Shown: positions 8,353 to 16,694, counted from the stretch's first letter. The stretch: DNA of 34,174 nucleotides from Pelagibacteraceae bacterium AG-325-C03 (GCA_003283025.1 QBYC01000011.1:1-34174), one strand, 5' to 3'. Notes: generated from the sequence alone by a model not told the origin. A program made the numbers and translations.

Positions 8353-8630
8353 TCGTTAATTATTTTATTTAATTTTTTTGACGCTTTGAATCTAACTTTA
8401 ACACGTTCTGGTTTGTATATTAACTCGTTTGTATTAGGATTTCTTGCATTAAAATTCTCCTTTAATCTTTTGATTTTCCATGTACCAAATCCCCGAATTT
8501 CAACTGGACACTCCTTTTTTAAACTATCTGAGAGACTTTTACAAAAAATATCAATTATTGTGTTGATTTCAGATTTGTTAAGTGTTGGATTTTTTTGTTT
8601 GAAGAATTTAATTAGCTTAGGTCTTGACAA
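8349..8630 (-). CDS. ihfB: Integration host factor beta-type DNA-binding protein
   Basis: HU/IHF-family DNA-bending protein of 93 residues. The beta-arm signature VEIRGFGTW followed by ARNPNTNE is plain; the Pro in ARNP is the residue that wedges into DNA. Placement right after rpsA reproduces the cmk-rpsA-ihfB order of E. coli and other Proteobacteria, which favours IHF-beta over HU. Its start codon abuts the rpsA stop with no gap and its end overlaps pyrF by 4 bases. The alpha partner is not in the window. Confidence 0.88.
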   Translation of the reverse strand: MSRPKLIKFFKQKNPTLNKSEINTIIDIFCKSLSDSLKKECPVEIRGFGTWKIKRLKENFNARNPNTNELIYKPERVKVRFKASKKLNKIINE

Positions 8631-10352
8631 TTATTTTTCTTTTTTAGCTTTTTTACCAATTGCTTTTTCGAAAATACCTTTAAGCGTAGCTCCTGATTTA
8701 GTTGCTCCTTCTCCGAATTTAGCTATTAAAGATTTTTCTTCATCTATCTGAGCTGCTTTTACGCTAAGTTTTACTCTTCTATTTTGTAGATCTAATTCTG
8801 TAATTTTAGCGTCTAAGGCATTCCCTTGAGAAAATACCTCCGGTCTAGCATCAGCACTGTCTTTTGCTAAGTCAGATTTTTTTATGGTTACAATCAATTT
8901 TTTATCTTTGTCGATTGAAACTTTAAGACCTGTTTTTAAAACTTCATGAACTCTTGTAGTAATTATACTTCCAACTTTTTTCTTATTATCTTTAAACCAG
9001 TCTAGAGGATCTCTTTCTAATGCTCTTTTAGAAAATCTTATTTTTTCATCTTTAATTTCAATAATTTTAACCTCTATAATATCGTTTTTTTTGAACTTTT
9101 TTAAGTCATCGATGTTCTCCTGATACGATATTTCTTTATAATGCAACATCCCTGACAATTTTGAGTCAGTTAATTCTCCAAATATGGCTTTATCAGTGAT
9201 ATTTTTAATTTTGATTTTATTAACTTTATCTATTTGATTTTTAATTTTTTCCCATGGATTTTCCAAAGTGGCTTTGTAGGATAGAGATATTCTTTTTGAT
9301 GCCTTTTCTATATTTACAATTTTAAATTTTATTTTTTGAGAAACGGACAAAACTTTACCCGGATTAATATTTCTGTTAGTCCAATCTAACTCTGAATTAT
9401 GTATCAAACCCTCTATTCCATCCTCAATTTTTACAAAACATCCGTAATCCATTATTTTTGTAACTGTTCCTTTATAAAATTCTCCAACTTTGTATTTCTG
9501 TTCAATACTTTCATAAGGATCTTCTGTAAGCGCTTTAACAGATGCAGACACACGATTAGTTTTTTCGTCAATTTTTGTAATTTTAACTCTAATTTTTTGA
9601 CCAATTGATACTAGGTCTGCAGGTTTTTTTACTCTACCGTGACTTAAATCTGAAACATGTAAAAGTGCGTCTATACCATTTATATCTAAAAATATTCCCC
9701 AATCAGTAGTTGCTTTAACTATTGCATTTTCAACAATGTCACCTTCTTTAATATTTTTGAGCGCCTCAACTATTTCTGCATTTTTACTTTTTTCAATTAC
9801 TGCTCTTCTAGATACACAAACATTACCTCTATTCTTGTCTATTCTAGTGGCTATTACTTTTACGGGAGTATTCATTAAGTGATCAATTTTTTTTAAAGGT
9901 CTTACGTCTATTTGTGAAGAAGGCATAAAACATGGCAAGCCCTCTACATTAGCTATAAAGCCACCTTTGATTTTACCTGTAATGTATCCAGTCATCTCTT
10001 CTTGCGTTTCAAAAACTTTTTCCATCTTTTTCCAAGCTTTCATTTTTCTAGCTTTATCCCTTGAAATGACTATTTCACCTTTAAAACTTTCAATTCTTTC
10101 AAGATAAACATCAATTTGTGATCCTACTTTTAATTTAGCTAGTTCATCATCATTTTTAAATTCTTCAATTGGAATCATCCCTTCCATTTTTGCTTTACAA
10201 TCTACTACTATGAAATTTTTAGTAATTTCGGTGACAGTAGCTTTTATTATTTCGTTCTCTTTAAGTGTGCGATCTTTGAAATCTTTTTCTAATAAGTTTT
10301 GAAACTCTTTGTGAAGAGAGCTCATTTTTTTTATTTCTTGTTCAGTTGCCAT
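8631..10352 (-). CDS. rpsA: 30S ribosomal protein S1
   Basis: RNA-binding ribosomal protein needed to load structured or poorly Shine-Dalgarno-led mRNAs. Six S1/OB repeats can be laid out at about residues 32-108, 117-187, 202-275, 289-368, 378-452 and 462-538. Repeat 3 (TDWGIFLDINGIDALLHVSD) and repeat 4 (MDYGCFVKIEDGIEGLIHNSE) are the most canonical. A Lys-rich tail ends the 573-residue protein, close to the E. coli length of 557. It overlaps the end of cmk by 11 bases. Most genes here lack a clear Shine-Dalgarno sequence, which fits reliance on S1 (inference). Confidence 0.95.
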   Translation of the reverse strand: MATEQEIKKMSSLHKEFQNLLEKDFKDRTLKENEIIKATVTEITKNFIVVDCKAKMEGMIPIEEFKNDDELAKLKVGSQIDVYLERIESFKGEIVISRDKARKMKAWKKMEKVFETQEEMTGYITGKIKGGFIANVEGLPCFMPSSQIDVRPLKKIDHLMNTPVKVIATRIDKNRGNVCVSRRAVIEKSKNAEIVEALKNIKEGDIVENAIVKATTDWGIFLDINGIDALLHVSDLSHGRVKKPADLVSIGQKIRVKITKIDEKTNRVSASVKALTEDPYESIEQKYKVGEFYKGTVTKIMDYGCFVKIEDGIEGLIHNSELDWTNRNINPGKVLSVSQKIKFKIVNIEKASKRISLSYKATLENPWEKIKNQIDKVNKIKIKNITDKAIFGELTDSKLSGMLHYKEISYQENIDDLKKFKKNDIIEVKIIEIKDEKIRFSKRALERDPLDWFKDNKKKVGSIITTRVHEVLKTGLKVSIDKDKKLIVTIKKSDLAKDSADARPEVFSQGNALDAKITELDLQNRRVKLSVKAAQIDEEKSLIAKFGEGATKSGATLKGIFEKAIGKKAKKEK

Positions 10353-10998
10353 ATTTTTTATTAATCACTATTTCAACATGTCTTGACATTTTAGCCACCA
10401 TTTCATGTTTATTTAATTTTCCGGTGTCAACCACTACAGCATTTTTATGTATTTTTAAAGGACTATGTTTCCTTTTTTTGTCTGAAATATTCCTTAATTT
10501 TAGAGCTTTTTTTACACTATTCAAATTAACTTTTAAGTCATTTTTTTTTAATTCTTTATATCTTCTTTTTGCAGCAGTATTTAAATTGCAAATGAAAAAA
10601 AATTTAACATCAGAATTTGGTAAAATTTTTGTGGAAGCATCTCTTCCTTCTAATACACAACCTTTATTATTTTTAATAAATTGTTTTTGATACTTTTTTA
10701 AAATATTTCTAATACTTAGAATTTTTGCAATTTTAGCACTATGTGTTGATATTTTTTGTGTATGTAATCTTATTTGTTTTAATTTATTATAGTTTAAATT
10801 TTTAAATTTTTTTTCAATAAAATTAGTCTTATTATGAGGACGATGTTTTATAATTAAGTAACTTACGTATCTGTAAAGTAATCCACTTGAAAGAAAAACA
10901 AGATTATATTTTTTTGCAATTAATTTAGCTCCTGTTGATTTTCCGGTAGCAGCACCGCCGTCACAAGTAATTTTTAAATTTTTATTTTTGAGTTTCAA
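10342..10998 (-). CDS. cmk: Cytidylate kinase
   Basis: Phosphorylates CMP/dCMP. The P-loop GGAATGKST sits at about residues 14-22 (usually GPSGxGKxT), followed by FLSSGLLYRYV, the counterpart of LDSGAxYR, and LEGRDASTKILPNSDVK, the counterpart of GRDxGTxVFPxA. Length 218 is normal. The sequence is very Lys/Asn-rich and loosely conserved, like others in this block. The cmk-rpsA-ihfB order supports the call. It overlaps aroA by 17 bases and rpsA by 11 bases. Confidence 0.87.
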   Translation of the reverse strand: MKLKNKNLKITCDGGAATGKSTGAKLIAKKYNLVFLSSGLLYRYVSYLIIKHRPHNKTNFIEKKFKNLNYNKLKQIRLHTQKISTHSAKIAKILSIRNILKKYQKQFIKNNKGCVLEGRDASTKILPNSDVKFFFICNLNTAAKRRYKELKKNDLKVNLNSVKKALKLRNISDKKRKHSPLKIHKNAVVVDTGKLNKHEMVAKMSRHVEIVINKKYGN

Positions 10999-12331
10999 AT
11001 TTTGCTCCTAGCAATTTCATAATTTTTAAAAAAGAAGGTGATGAGGTATAAACAGTTTCAAAATTTTTAATTTTTGCTTTAGCCCCAGTTAAAATTGATA
11101 ATACAAAAGCTGACATACAAATACGATGATCTCCTAAATTAGGGACAATAATTTTTTTTTTACTAGCATCAAAAATTCCTTTACCAAAAATCTTAATTTG
11201 ATTGCTATGAAAAATACTTTTTACACCTATTTGTTTTAATATTTTTTGCATTTCAATAATACGATTTGACTCTTTGGACACTAAGTCACCTATATTATTA
11301 AAAACTGAAGTTCCTTTAATCAAGGCAGCTATAATAAACAAGATCGGGTATTCATCTGCCATACGAGGATATAAATCACCAGGTGCTTTAATCGAGTCAA
11401 GTTTAGAACTTTTAATCATAATATCTCCAGATATTTCACTATTTTTTTTTTTTAAATTTATTATCTTAATTTTGGCTTTATTCTTTTTTAAGATTTCATA
11501 AAAACCTGTACGTGTAGGATTAAGACAAACATTTTTAATTTTGAGTGTAGAGTTTTTATTCAATAATGTCAGTGCAACAAAAAATGCAGCGCTAGAAGGG
11601 TCACCTGATATTTTAATAAGATTAGGTTTTAAATTTTTTTTACCATATATGGTTATTATTTTTTTCTTTTTTTTGTGTTTTATTGTAATAGCTTGAGTAT
11701 TTGACTCTAGGAGATTTTCAGTATGATCTCGCGATTTTATTGCCTCTTCAATTCTTGTATTTCCATAACTGTTAAGACCTGCTAAAATTACCGCAGATTT
11801 TAATTGAGCGCTTACACCAGACTTATAAGATATTCCAACAGGCATCCTTGACGAAATCAACTTAAGCGGAAATGTAAATTTGTTTAAAGGTAAGAAAGTT
11901 GCTCCAAATCTAGACATTAGATTTATTAATCTCTTCATACTTCTTTTATTTAGTGAATGATCTCCCTTAATATTTATTTCAATATTGGGAGTAGTTGAGA
12001 GAATTCCAATCAACAATCTAGCTAAAGTTCCAGAGTTACCAAAATTAATTTCCATATTTTTTTTTGAAAATAGAGAACCTAAGCCTTTTCCATAAATTTT
12101 ATAAGATTTATTTTTTATTTTGTAAATTTTTACTCCAAGTTTTTTACAAGCAGTTATTGTGCTTTTAACGTCATCGGACTCCAATACATTTTTTGCTATT
12201 GATAAATTTTGACAAATTGAACCAATCAAAAAGCTTCTGATTGACAATGATTTGTCGGAATCTACAGAGATTTTTTTATTAAATGGTTTTATTTTTTTTT
12301 TAAGTATTAAATTAAATTTTTTTTTAGCCAT
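10982..12331 (-). CDS. aroA: 3-phosphoshikimate 1-carboxyvinyltransferase (EPSP synthase)
   Basis: Sixth shikimate-pathway step, condensing shikimate-3-phosphate with PEP. Signatures: SDKSLSIRSF (Lys and Arg substrate contacts; the usual His of KSxSHR is Ile), GNSGTLARL near residue 97, SRDHTENLL, SGDPSSAAFFVAL, the catalytic Asp in MADEYPIL, KESNRI and GDHRICMS. Length 449 is normal. aroA-cmk-rpsA is a conserved gene order. It ends 17 bases inside cmk and begins 8 bases after lptB, the widest gap within this minus-strand block. Confidence 0.93.
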   Translation of the reverse strand: MAKKKFNLILKKKIKPFNKKISVDSDKSLSIRSFLIGSICQNLSIAKNVLESDDVKSTITACKKLGVKIYKIKNKSYKIYGKGLGSLFSKKNMEINFGNSGTLARLLIGILSTTPNIEINIKGDHSLNKRSMKRLINLMSRFGATFLPLNKFTFPLKLISSRMPVGISYKSGVSAQLKSAVILAGLNSYGNTRIEEAIKSRDHTENLLESNTQAITIKHKKKKKIITIYGKKNLKPNLIKISGDPSSAAFFVALTLLNKNSTLKIKNVCLNPTRTGFYEILKKNKAKIKIINLKKKNSEISGDIMIKSSKLDSIKAPGDLYPRMADEYPILFIIAALIKGTSVFNNIGDLVSKESNRIIEMQKILKQIGVKSIFHSNQIKIFGKGIFDASKKKIIVPNLGDHRICMSAFVLSILTGAKAKIKNFETVYTSSPSFLKIMKLLGAKFETQK

Positions 12332-12339
12332 TATTATTT

Positions 12340-13095
12340 TTAAGAAAACTGAGATCCAAAATAATATTTTATAGCCTTAGAAGATTTGAGTAGCTCTCTG
12401 GAAGTTCCTTCTGCAATTACAGTATGTTCACCTAGAACGTAGCTTCTATCAGTTATGTCGAATAAATTCTTTACATTGTGATCTGTTACAAGGACTGCAG
12501 TTCCGCTTGATTGAATTTTTAAAATATATTTTTGGATGTCCTGAATAACTAATGGATCTAGAGCAGCAAGTGGCTCATCTAGTAGCACAATTTTAGGATT
12601 ATTTATCATAACTCTTGCCATCATAAGTCTTCTAATTTCTCCTCCTGATAATACCGAAGCATTTAGTGTTCGTAGGTGTTGTAGATTAAATTCATCTAAA
12701 AGTTTTTCAGTGACTTTTTTTTGTGTATCTAAATCTTTGATAGAAATTTGAGCAATACCAAGTATGTTGTCATATACTGACATATTAAATACACTTCTTT
12801 GTTGAGGCAGATAACCTAAACCTTCTTTAGATCTTAAATGAATTGGAATCTCTTCAATTGATTTATTATTTAAGATAATTTTACCAGTGTCTAGATTCTG
12901 CTCACCAATACACATAGAAAATAGTGTAGTCTTACCACACCCGTTAGGTCCGAGTATACCAACGCATTCTCCTGGAAAAACTTTGAGTGACAATCTTTTT
13001 AATACAGGTCTTCCATCAAAAGATTTACTTAAATCTTTGATTTCAAAAATAGGTTTATCTTTTTTAAATTTTAAAATTCTGAAACCTTTTTTCAT
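12340..13095 (-). CDS. lptB: LPS export ABC transporter ATP-binding protein
   Basis: ATPase that powers LPS extraction from the inner membrane with LptFG. Walker A GPNGCGKTT (49-57), Q-loop YLPQQRSVF, signature LSGGEIRR, Walker B IVLLDEPLAALDP and switch His in VTDHN are all present in 251 residues. The LPQ after the Q-loop and the RRLMMARVM stretch are typical of LptB. It follows lptC with a 4-base overlap; lptA, which normally lies between them in Proteobacteria, is absent. The gene after it is aroA rather than rpoN. Confidence 0.92.
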   Translation of the reverse strand: MKKGFRILKFKKDKPIFEIKDLSKSFDGRPVLKRLSLKVFPGECVGILGPNGCGKTTLFSMCIGEQNLDTGKIILNNKSIEEIPIHLRSKEGLGYLPQQRSVFNMSVYDNILGIAQISIKDLDTQKKVTEKLLDEFNLQHLRTLNASVLSGGEIRRLMMARVMINNPKIVLLDEPLAALDPLVIQDIQKYILKIQSSGTAVLVTDHNVKNLFDITDRSYVLGEHTVIAEGTSRELLKSSKAIKYYFGSQFS

Positions 13096-13697
13096 TTTAT
13101 ATCCAAATAAGCATTTACTTTATCATCACTTGTAGAATAAATATCAAGTGTATTTTTTTTTATATCAAATATAAGTCTATCTGCAAACATCGTACCTCTT
13201 AAATCCTCTACAACAACATCTTCAGAAACTATTAAAAAACTTTTAGCGTTAGAATATTCAGCTTTCTCAGAAAATAGTTGACTATCTCCATAGTTTGCTT
13301 TTACATTTTTATAAAAGCTCATATCTAATGTTTTGTTGTTATATTTTCCCTCATCAGATTTAACATTTAATACAGTTCCATCTTTAAAATAAAAAAAAGC
13401 ATCTACATGTCTCATGTTAACTATCTCAATATTCTCCTTACTGTTGACAGCCTCCTTGGATCTTAAAATATATCTATTTCCTGCAAGGTCTAAACCAGAA
13501 TATTCAATGTTATAAAAAATGTCTTCATCAGATGTTTTTTTAGAAATAAGTTCTTTAATTTTTTTTTCAGTTTCTGCTGAAAAAATATCAGCTTTTTCGG
13601 ATTTTTGATTCTGAAAATAAGTAAAAAAAATTATTAGCAGAGCTAGTAATATTAAACTAATTTGAATTATTCTTAAATTTCTTTTTCGATTACTCAA
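13092..13697 (-). CDS. lptC: LPS export protein LptC
   Basis: Single-span inner-membrane protein that receives LPS from LptB2FG and passes it to LptA. Residues 9-28 form the membrane anchor, followed by a periplasmic OstA-like beta-rich region (for example DEGKYNNKTLDMSFYKNV and SEKAEYSNAKSFLIVS). Length 201 fits LptC. It overlaps kdsD and lptB by 4 bases each. The call rests on fold-type motifs and context more than on strict identity, since the family is poorly conserved. Confidence 0.84.
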   Translation of the reverse strand: MSNRKRNLRIIQISLILLALLIIFFTYFQNQKSEKADIFSAETEKKIKELISKKTSDEDIFYNIEYSGLDLAGNRYILRSKEAVNSKENIEIVNMRHVDAFFYFKDGTVLNVKSDEGKYNNKTLDMSFYKNVKANYGDSQLFSEKAEYSNAKSFLIVSEDVVVEDLRGTMFADRLIFDIKKNTLDIYSTSDDKVNAYLDIK

Positions 13698-14671
13698 TTT
13701 ACACCTCCATCTAAAAGAAAGTGGATATGTATTATTCCTTTCAATTTTTTTTGCGATTTTTTTAAGTCCTTATCAGAAACCACAAGTAAACTTGTTATTT
13801 TTTTTTCGTTCATTATTGCTAATGCTTTTTGAGCTGGCATATTCTCATTTACAACTAAAGGTTTTTTATTAATAAATTTGCTTAAATTGTTTTTTTTAGA
13901 ATAACTATTTAATTCTCTTCTAAGGTCCCCATCAGTAATAAGGCCTGCAATATATTTTTTTTTATTAATAACGACTATTCCTAATTTTTTTTTGTTCATT
14001 ATCCTTAATGCTTTTTCAAAACTTTTTTTGTAGTCGATCACAGGCATTTTTCCTCCAATTACCATTATATCTTTTGCAAGAAGTAAAGATTTTCCAATAT
14101 TACCTCCAGGATGGAAAATTTTAAATTTTTCTTTAGAAAACTTTTTTTTATACATTATTGTTGTAGCTAAACAATCTCCAAGCAATAATGTAATCGATGT
14201 GCTAGAGGTAGGGACCATTCCTGTTGAGTCTGCCTCTTTTACTTTTGGTAGAATAAGTTTTATGTCACTAGCCTTTAATAACATACTGTCTGTTTTAGAA
14301 GCAACGCCAATAATTTTGATACGATATCTATTAGCATATTTTAACATGTTAGTAAGTTCAATCGTGTTTCCTGAATAAGAGAAAATTATTAAAATATCCT
14401 TTTTTTCGATCTGACCCATGTCTCCATGCAAAGCTTGGGCAGGATCACAAAAAAAACTTGGTACACCAATGCTAGAAAAAGTAGCGGATATTTTTTTTGC
14501 TATTAAACCAGATTTACCAATTCCAGCAAAAATTACTTTTCCTTTACAATTTACGATTAGTTCAACGGCTTTTATAAATGAATTATTAAAAACTTTTTTT
14601 ATTTTTTTTAATTCATTAATTTGAATACTTGCTGTTTTCTTTGCAAGTGAAATATAATTTTTATTTTCCAT
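13694..14671 (-). CDS. kdsD: Arabinose-5-phosphate isomerase (KpsF/GutQ family)
   Basis: Converts ribulose-5-phosphate to arabinose-5-phosphate, the first committed step to Kdo in LPS. The SIS domain occupies about residues 30-180, with GIGKSGLIAKK, ATFSSIGVPSFF, QALHGDMG and FSYSGNT. Two CBS domains follow (about 200-260 and 270-320; VIDYKKSFEKALRIM, LITDGDLRRE, ITSLLVV). Length 325 matches the family. It shares one base with the rnd stop and overlaps lptC by 4 bases, the standard alphaproteobacterial neighbourhood of LPS transport. Confidence 0.92.
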   Translation of the reverse strand: MENKNYISLAKKTASIQINELKKIKKVFNNSFIKAVELIVNCKGKVIFAGIGKSGLIAKKISATFSSIGVPSFFCDPAQALHGDMGQIEKKDILIIFSYSGNTIELTNMLKYANRYRIKIIGVASKTDSMLLKASDIKLILPKVKEADSTGMVPTSSTSITLLLGDCLATTIMYKKKFSKEKFKIFHPGGNIGKSLLLAKDIMVIGGKMPVIDYKKSFEKALRIMNKKKLGIVVINKKKYIAGLITDGDLRRELNSYSKKNNLSKFINKKPLVVNENMPAQKALAIMNEKKITSLLVVSDKDLKKSQKKLKGIIHIHFLLDGGVN

Positions 14672-15294
14672 TAGTGTTCAAAAATATCAAATTTAAATCC
14701 GCTTTGATCTAATTGCACTCTTGTATCTAAAAAATTTAGACAGCTTTTAAAGATTTCCATTCTATTTTCTCTGATAAGCATAGTTTCTAATTCTTTTTTG
14801 ATCTTGTGCAAATAGATTACATCATTAGCCGCATACTCCAACTGTTTGTCAGATAATTTATCTAAATCTTTATTCCAGTCGCTACTACCTTGTCTTTTAT
14901 CTAAAGATTTATTACAAAATTCTTGAACAAGATTTTTTAAGCCATGACTATCTGTGTAAGTTCTAACAATTTTTGAAGCAATTTTTGTGTCAAAAATATT
15001 CTTTATTTTACACCTTAAAAAATATTCTAAGGCATTTTTATCGAATCGTAAAAAATGTCCGATTTTTAAAATACTGTTATTTTCTAAAACAGATACTAAA
15101 TTAGGAGCATTAAAGTTTTTTTTATTGGGCTGAATTATAAAAACATTACCGTTTTCGTCACAAATTTGAATTAAACTTAACTTGTCTCTCTCTGGAATTT
15201 GAAGTCCGGTAGCCTCAGTATCTATTGCAATACTATTTTTAAATTTATCGGCTATCTCTGAAGTTATGTCCTCTTTAAACTTAGTAATTTTCAT
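14671..15294 (-). CDS. rnd: Ribonuclease D-like 3'-5' exonuclease
   Basis: DEDDy exonuclease domain alone, without HRDC domains, so a short RNase D-type protein of about 207 residues. The motifs are AIDTEATGLQ (Asp, Glu), ILKIGHFLRFDKNAL (Asp) and LEYAANDVIYLH (Tyr, Asp). I chose the ATG whose complement is at 15292-15294 (MKITKF). An in-frame ATG 30 bases further upstream would run into the divergent gene starting at 15313. Being first of the minus-strand block, its promoter must drive much of that block, yet only 18 bases separate it from the divergent gene, so that promoter probably lies inside the neighbour's coding sequence. Confidence 0.87.
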   Translation of the reverse strand: MKITKFKEDITSEIADKFKNSIAIDTEATGLQIPERDKLSLIQICDENGNVFIIQPNKKNFNAPNLVSVLENNSILKIGHFLRFDKNALEYFLRCKIKNIFDTKIASKIVRTYTDSHGLKNLVQEFCNKSLDKRQGSSDWNKDLDKLSDKQLEYAANDVIYLHKIKKELETMLIRENRMEIFKSCLNFLDTRVQLDQSGFKFDIFEH

Positions 15295-15295
15295 A

Positions 15296-15301
15296 TATAA
15301 T
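15296..15301 (+). promoter_or_regulatory. Putative -10 element for the NDUFA9-like gene
   Basis: A perfect TATAAT ends 11 bases before the ATG at 15313, so transcription would begin only about 4-6 bases upstream of the start codon. No Shine-Dalgarno is present. The -35 region would fall inside rnd and has no clear TTGACA, so the promoter is unproven; AT-richness makes chance matches common. Confidence 0.35.
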
Positions 15302-15312
15302 TGTAAAATACC

Positions 15313-16254
15313 ATGAAAAATCAAATTTGCACAATTTTAGGTGGCGGTGGCTTTATAGGAAGATATCTTGTTCGAAATTTGACCAAGAAAAACTGCAGAT
15401 GTATCATTTCCACAAGAAAAGCCTTCGAAAAAGGTTATTTGAAAACCCAAGCTACACCGGGATCAATAGAGCTATTGGAATGGAGTCCCAATAATTTTTC
15501 AGAATTAAAAGAAGCAATTAAAAACTCAGATATAGTTATAAATTTGATTGGTATTCTCTATGAAACTAGAAAACAAAAATTTTATAATATTCATTCAAAT
15601 ATACCTGAAGCAGTTGCTAAAATTTGTTCAGAGTCAAATGTTAAGAAATTTATTCATGTTTCAGCAATAGGTGCAAGTGAAAATTCAAAATCTTTATATC
15701 AAAAATCAAAATATCAAGGTGAGGTAAAGGCATTAGAAAATTTTAAAAACACAGTGATCATAAGACCAAGTGTTGTTTGCGGAACTGAAGATAATTTTAC
15801 AAATCTTTTTTCTAAATTAAGTATTTTGCCAGTTATACCTGTTGTAGGCATAAACTATAAGTTTCAACCTATTTTGGTAAATGATGTTGCCGATGCAATA
15901 GTTGAAGCGATTGAAACTAAGGGCAGTGAAGGTAAAATTTATGAAATCGGCGGTCCAAAAGTAATAAGTTTTGGTGATATGGTTAAATCTATTTTAAAAA
16001 CTATTAATAAAAAAAGATTTGTAGTTCCTATGCCCATGCCAATTGCAAAAATTCAAAGTAGTATTTTAAGTTTATTGCCCATACCACCAATTTTAACAAA
16101 AGATCAGTGTGAGATTTTATCAGAAGCAGATAATGTAGTATCTAGCAACCATTTAACCTTGAAAGATTTAGATATTGATCCATCTGATGTTGAAGAAGAA
16201 ATGAAAAAATGGTTATGGCGATATAAAGATGGCGGCCAGTTCGCAAAAGCTTAA
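15313..16254 (+). CDS. NDUFA9-like NAD(P)-binding epimerase/dehydratase (atypical SDR)
   Basis: Rossmann-fold protein of the complex-I 39-kDa-subunit (NDUFA9) type common in Alphaproteobacteria; substrate unknown. The nucleotide motif GGGGFIGRYLVRNL starts at residue 10, and VINLIGILYE, the NVKKFIHVSAIGAS segment and SKYQGEVKALENF match the SDR core, where YQKSKYQGE stands in for YxxxK. PVIPVVGINYKFQPILVNDVADAIVEAI is typical of this subfamily. Length 313 is normal. It diverges from rnd across 18 bases and its TAA directly abuts the SMR-like gene, so those two form a small operon. Confidence 0.85.
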   Translation: MKNQICTILGGGGFIGRYLVRNLTKKNCRCIISTRKAFEKGYLKTQATPGSIELLEWSPNNFSELKEAIKNSDIVINLIGILYETRKQKFYNIHSNIPEAVAKICSESNVKKFIHVSAIGASENSKSLYQKSKYQGEVKALENFKNTVIIRPSVVCGTEDNFTNLFSKLSILPVIPVVGINYKFQPILVNDVADAIVEAIETKGSEGKIYEIGGPKVISFGDMVKSILKTINKKRFVVPMPMPIAKIQSSILSLLPIPPILTKDQCEILSEADNVVSSNHLTLKDLDIDPSDVEEEMKKWLWRYKDGGQFAKA

Positions 16255-16599
16255 ATGAAAAGTATGACTTTACTATCAGGGTATATATATCTTGCTTTAG
16301 CGATTATCACGGGGATTGCCTCAAATGGTTTTTTAAAAACAACTGAGGGATTTTCAAAAATAAGCCCGACAATTTTTTGTGTTACAAGTATTGTGGTTTG
16401 TTTATTTTGCATTTCAAAAGCAATGACAATAATTCCAGTTGGTTTTACGTACGCAACTTATGGCGCTTTAACTATAACTGCAGTAACTTTATTTGGAATA
16501 TTTAAATATAATCAAACTCCAAATATCTATGGGACTATAGGTTTAATATTAATTATAGCAGGTGTCATACTTTTAAATCTTTTTGGAAAAGTAAAATAA
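16255..16599 (+). CDS. SMR-like four-helix membrane protein lacking the essential Glu
   Basis: A 114-residue protein with four hydrophobic helices (about 6-28, 35-55, 62-83, 90-110) that aligns without gaps to the start of EmrE. YIYLALAIITGIASNGFLKTTEGF corresponds to its helix 1, and YATYGALTIT to the YAIWSGVGIV stretch. The residue at the position of Glu14, required for proton-coupled drug export, is Gly20, and Trp63 is Tyr. It may therefore not be a drug/proton antiporter; SMR relatives without this Glu exist, such as the ArnE/ArnF lipid-carrier flippase subunits. It abuts the preceding gene with no gap. Family call good, function open. Confidence 0.75.
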   Translation: MKSMTLLSGYIYLALAIITGIASNGFLKTTEGFSKISPTIFCVTSIVVCLFCISKAMTIIPVGFTYATYGALTITAVTLFGIFKYNQTPNIYGTIGLILIIAGVILLNLFGKVK

Positions 16600-16661
16600 A
16601 ACCCTAGGTAGAATCTAAATTTAATTACCGACTCCTCTTTATATATATTTTGTGCTAGCTT

Positions 16662-16679
16662 TTTTCTTTTTAAAGAAAA
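16662..16679. promoter_or_regulatory. Perfect inverted repeat in the ugpB leader
   Basis: TTTTCTTT, a 2-base spacer and AAAGAAAA form an 18-base perfect palindrome ending 15 bases before the ugpB ATG. It could be an operator or a weak leader hairpin covering the region just upstream of the ribosome-binding site. I see no PhoB-like CTGTCA repeats in the 95-base gap. Function inferred only. Confidence 0.35.
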
Positions 16680-16680
16680 C

Positions 16681-16686
16681 GGGGGA
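16681..16686 (+). promoter_or_regulatory. G-rich ribosome-binding site of ugpB
   Basis: GGGGGA lies 8 bases before the ugpB start and stands out in a region with almost no G runs. Few genes in the window have such a purine-rich Shine-Dalgarno-like element, which fits high translation of the binding protein. Confidence 0.55.
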
Positions 16687-16694
16687 CATCAAAA

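Noticed and set aside
15295-15324. Longer N-terminus for rnd starting at 15324
   Set aside because: It would overlap the divergent gene's start at 15313 and adds residues before the DEDD domain that the family does not need.
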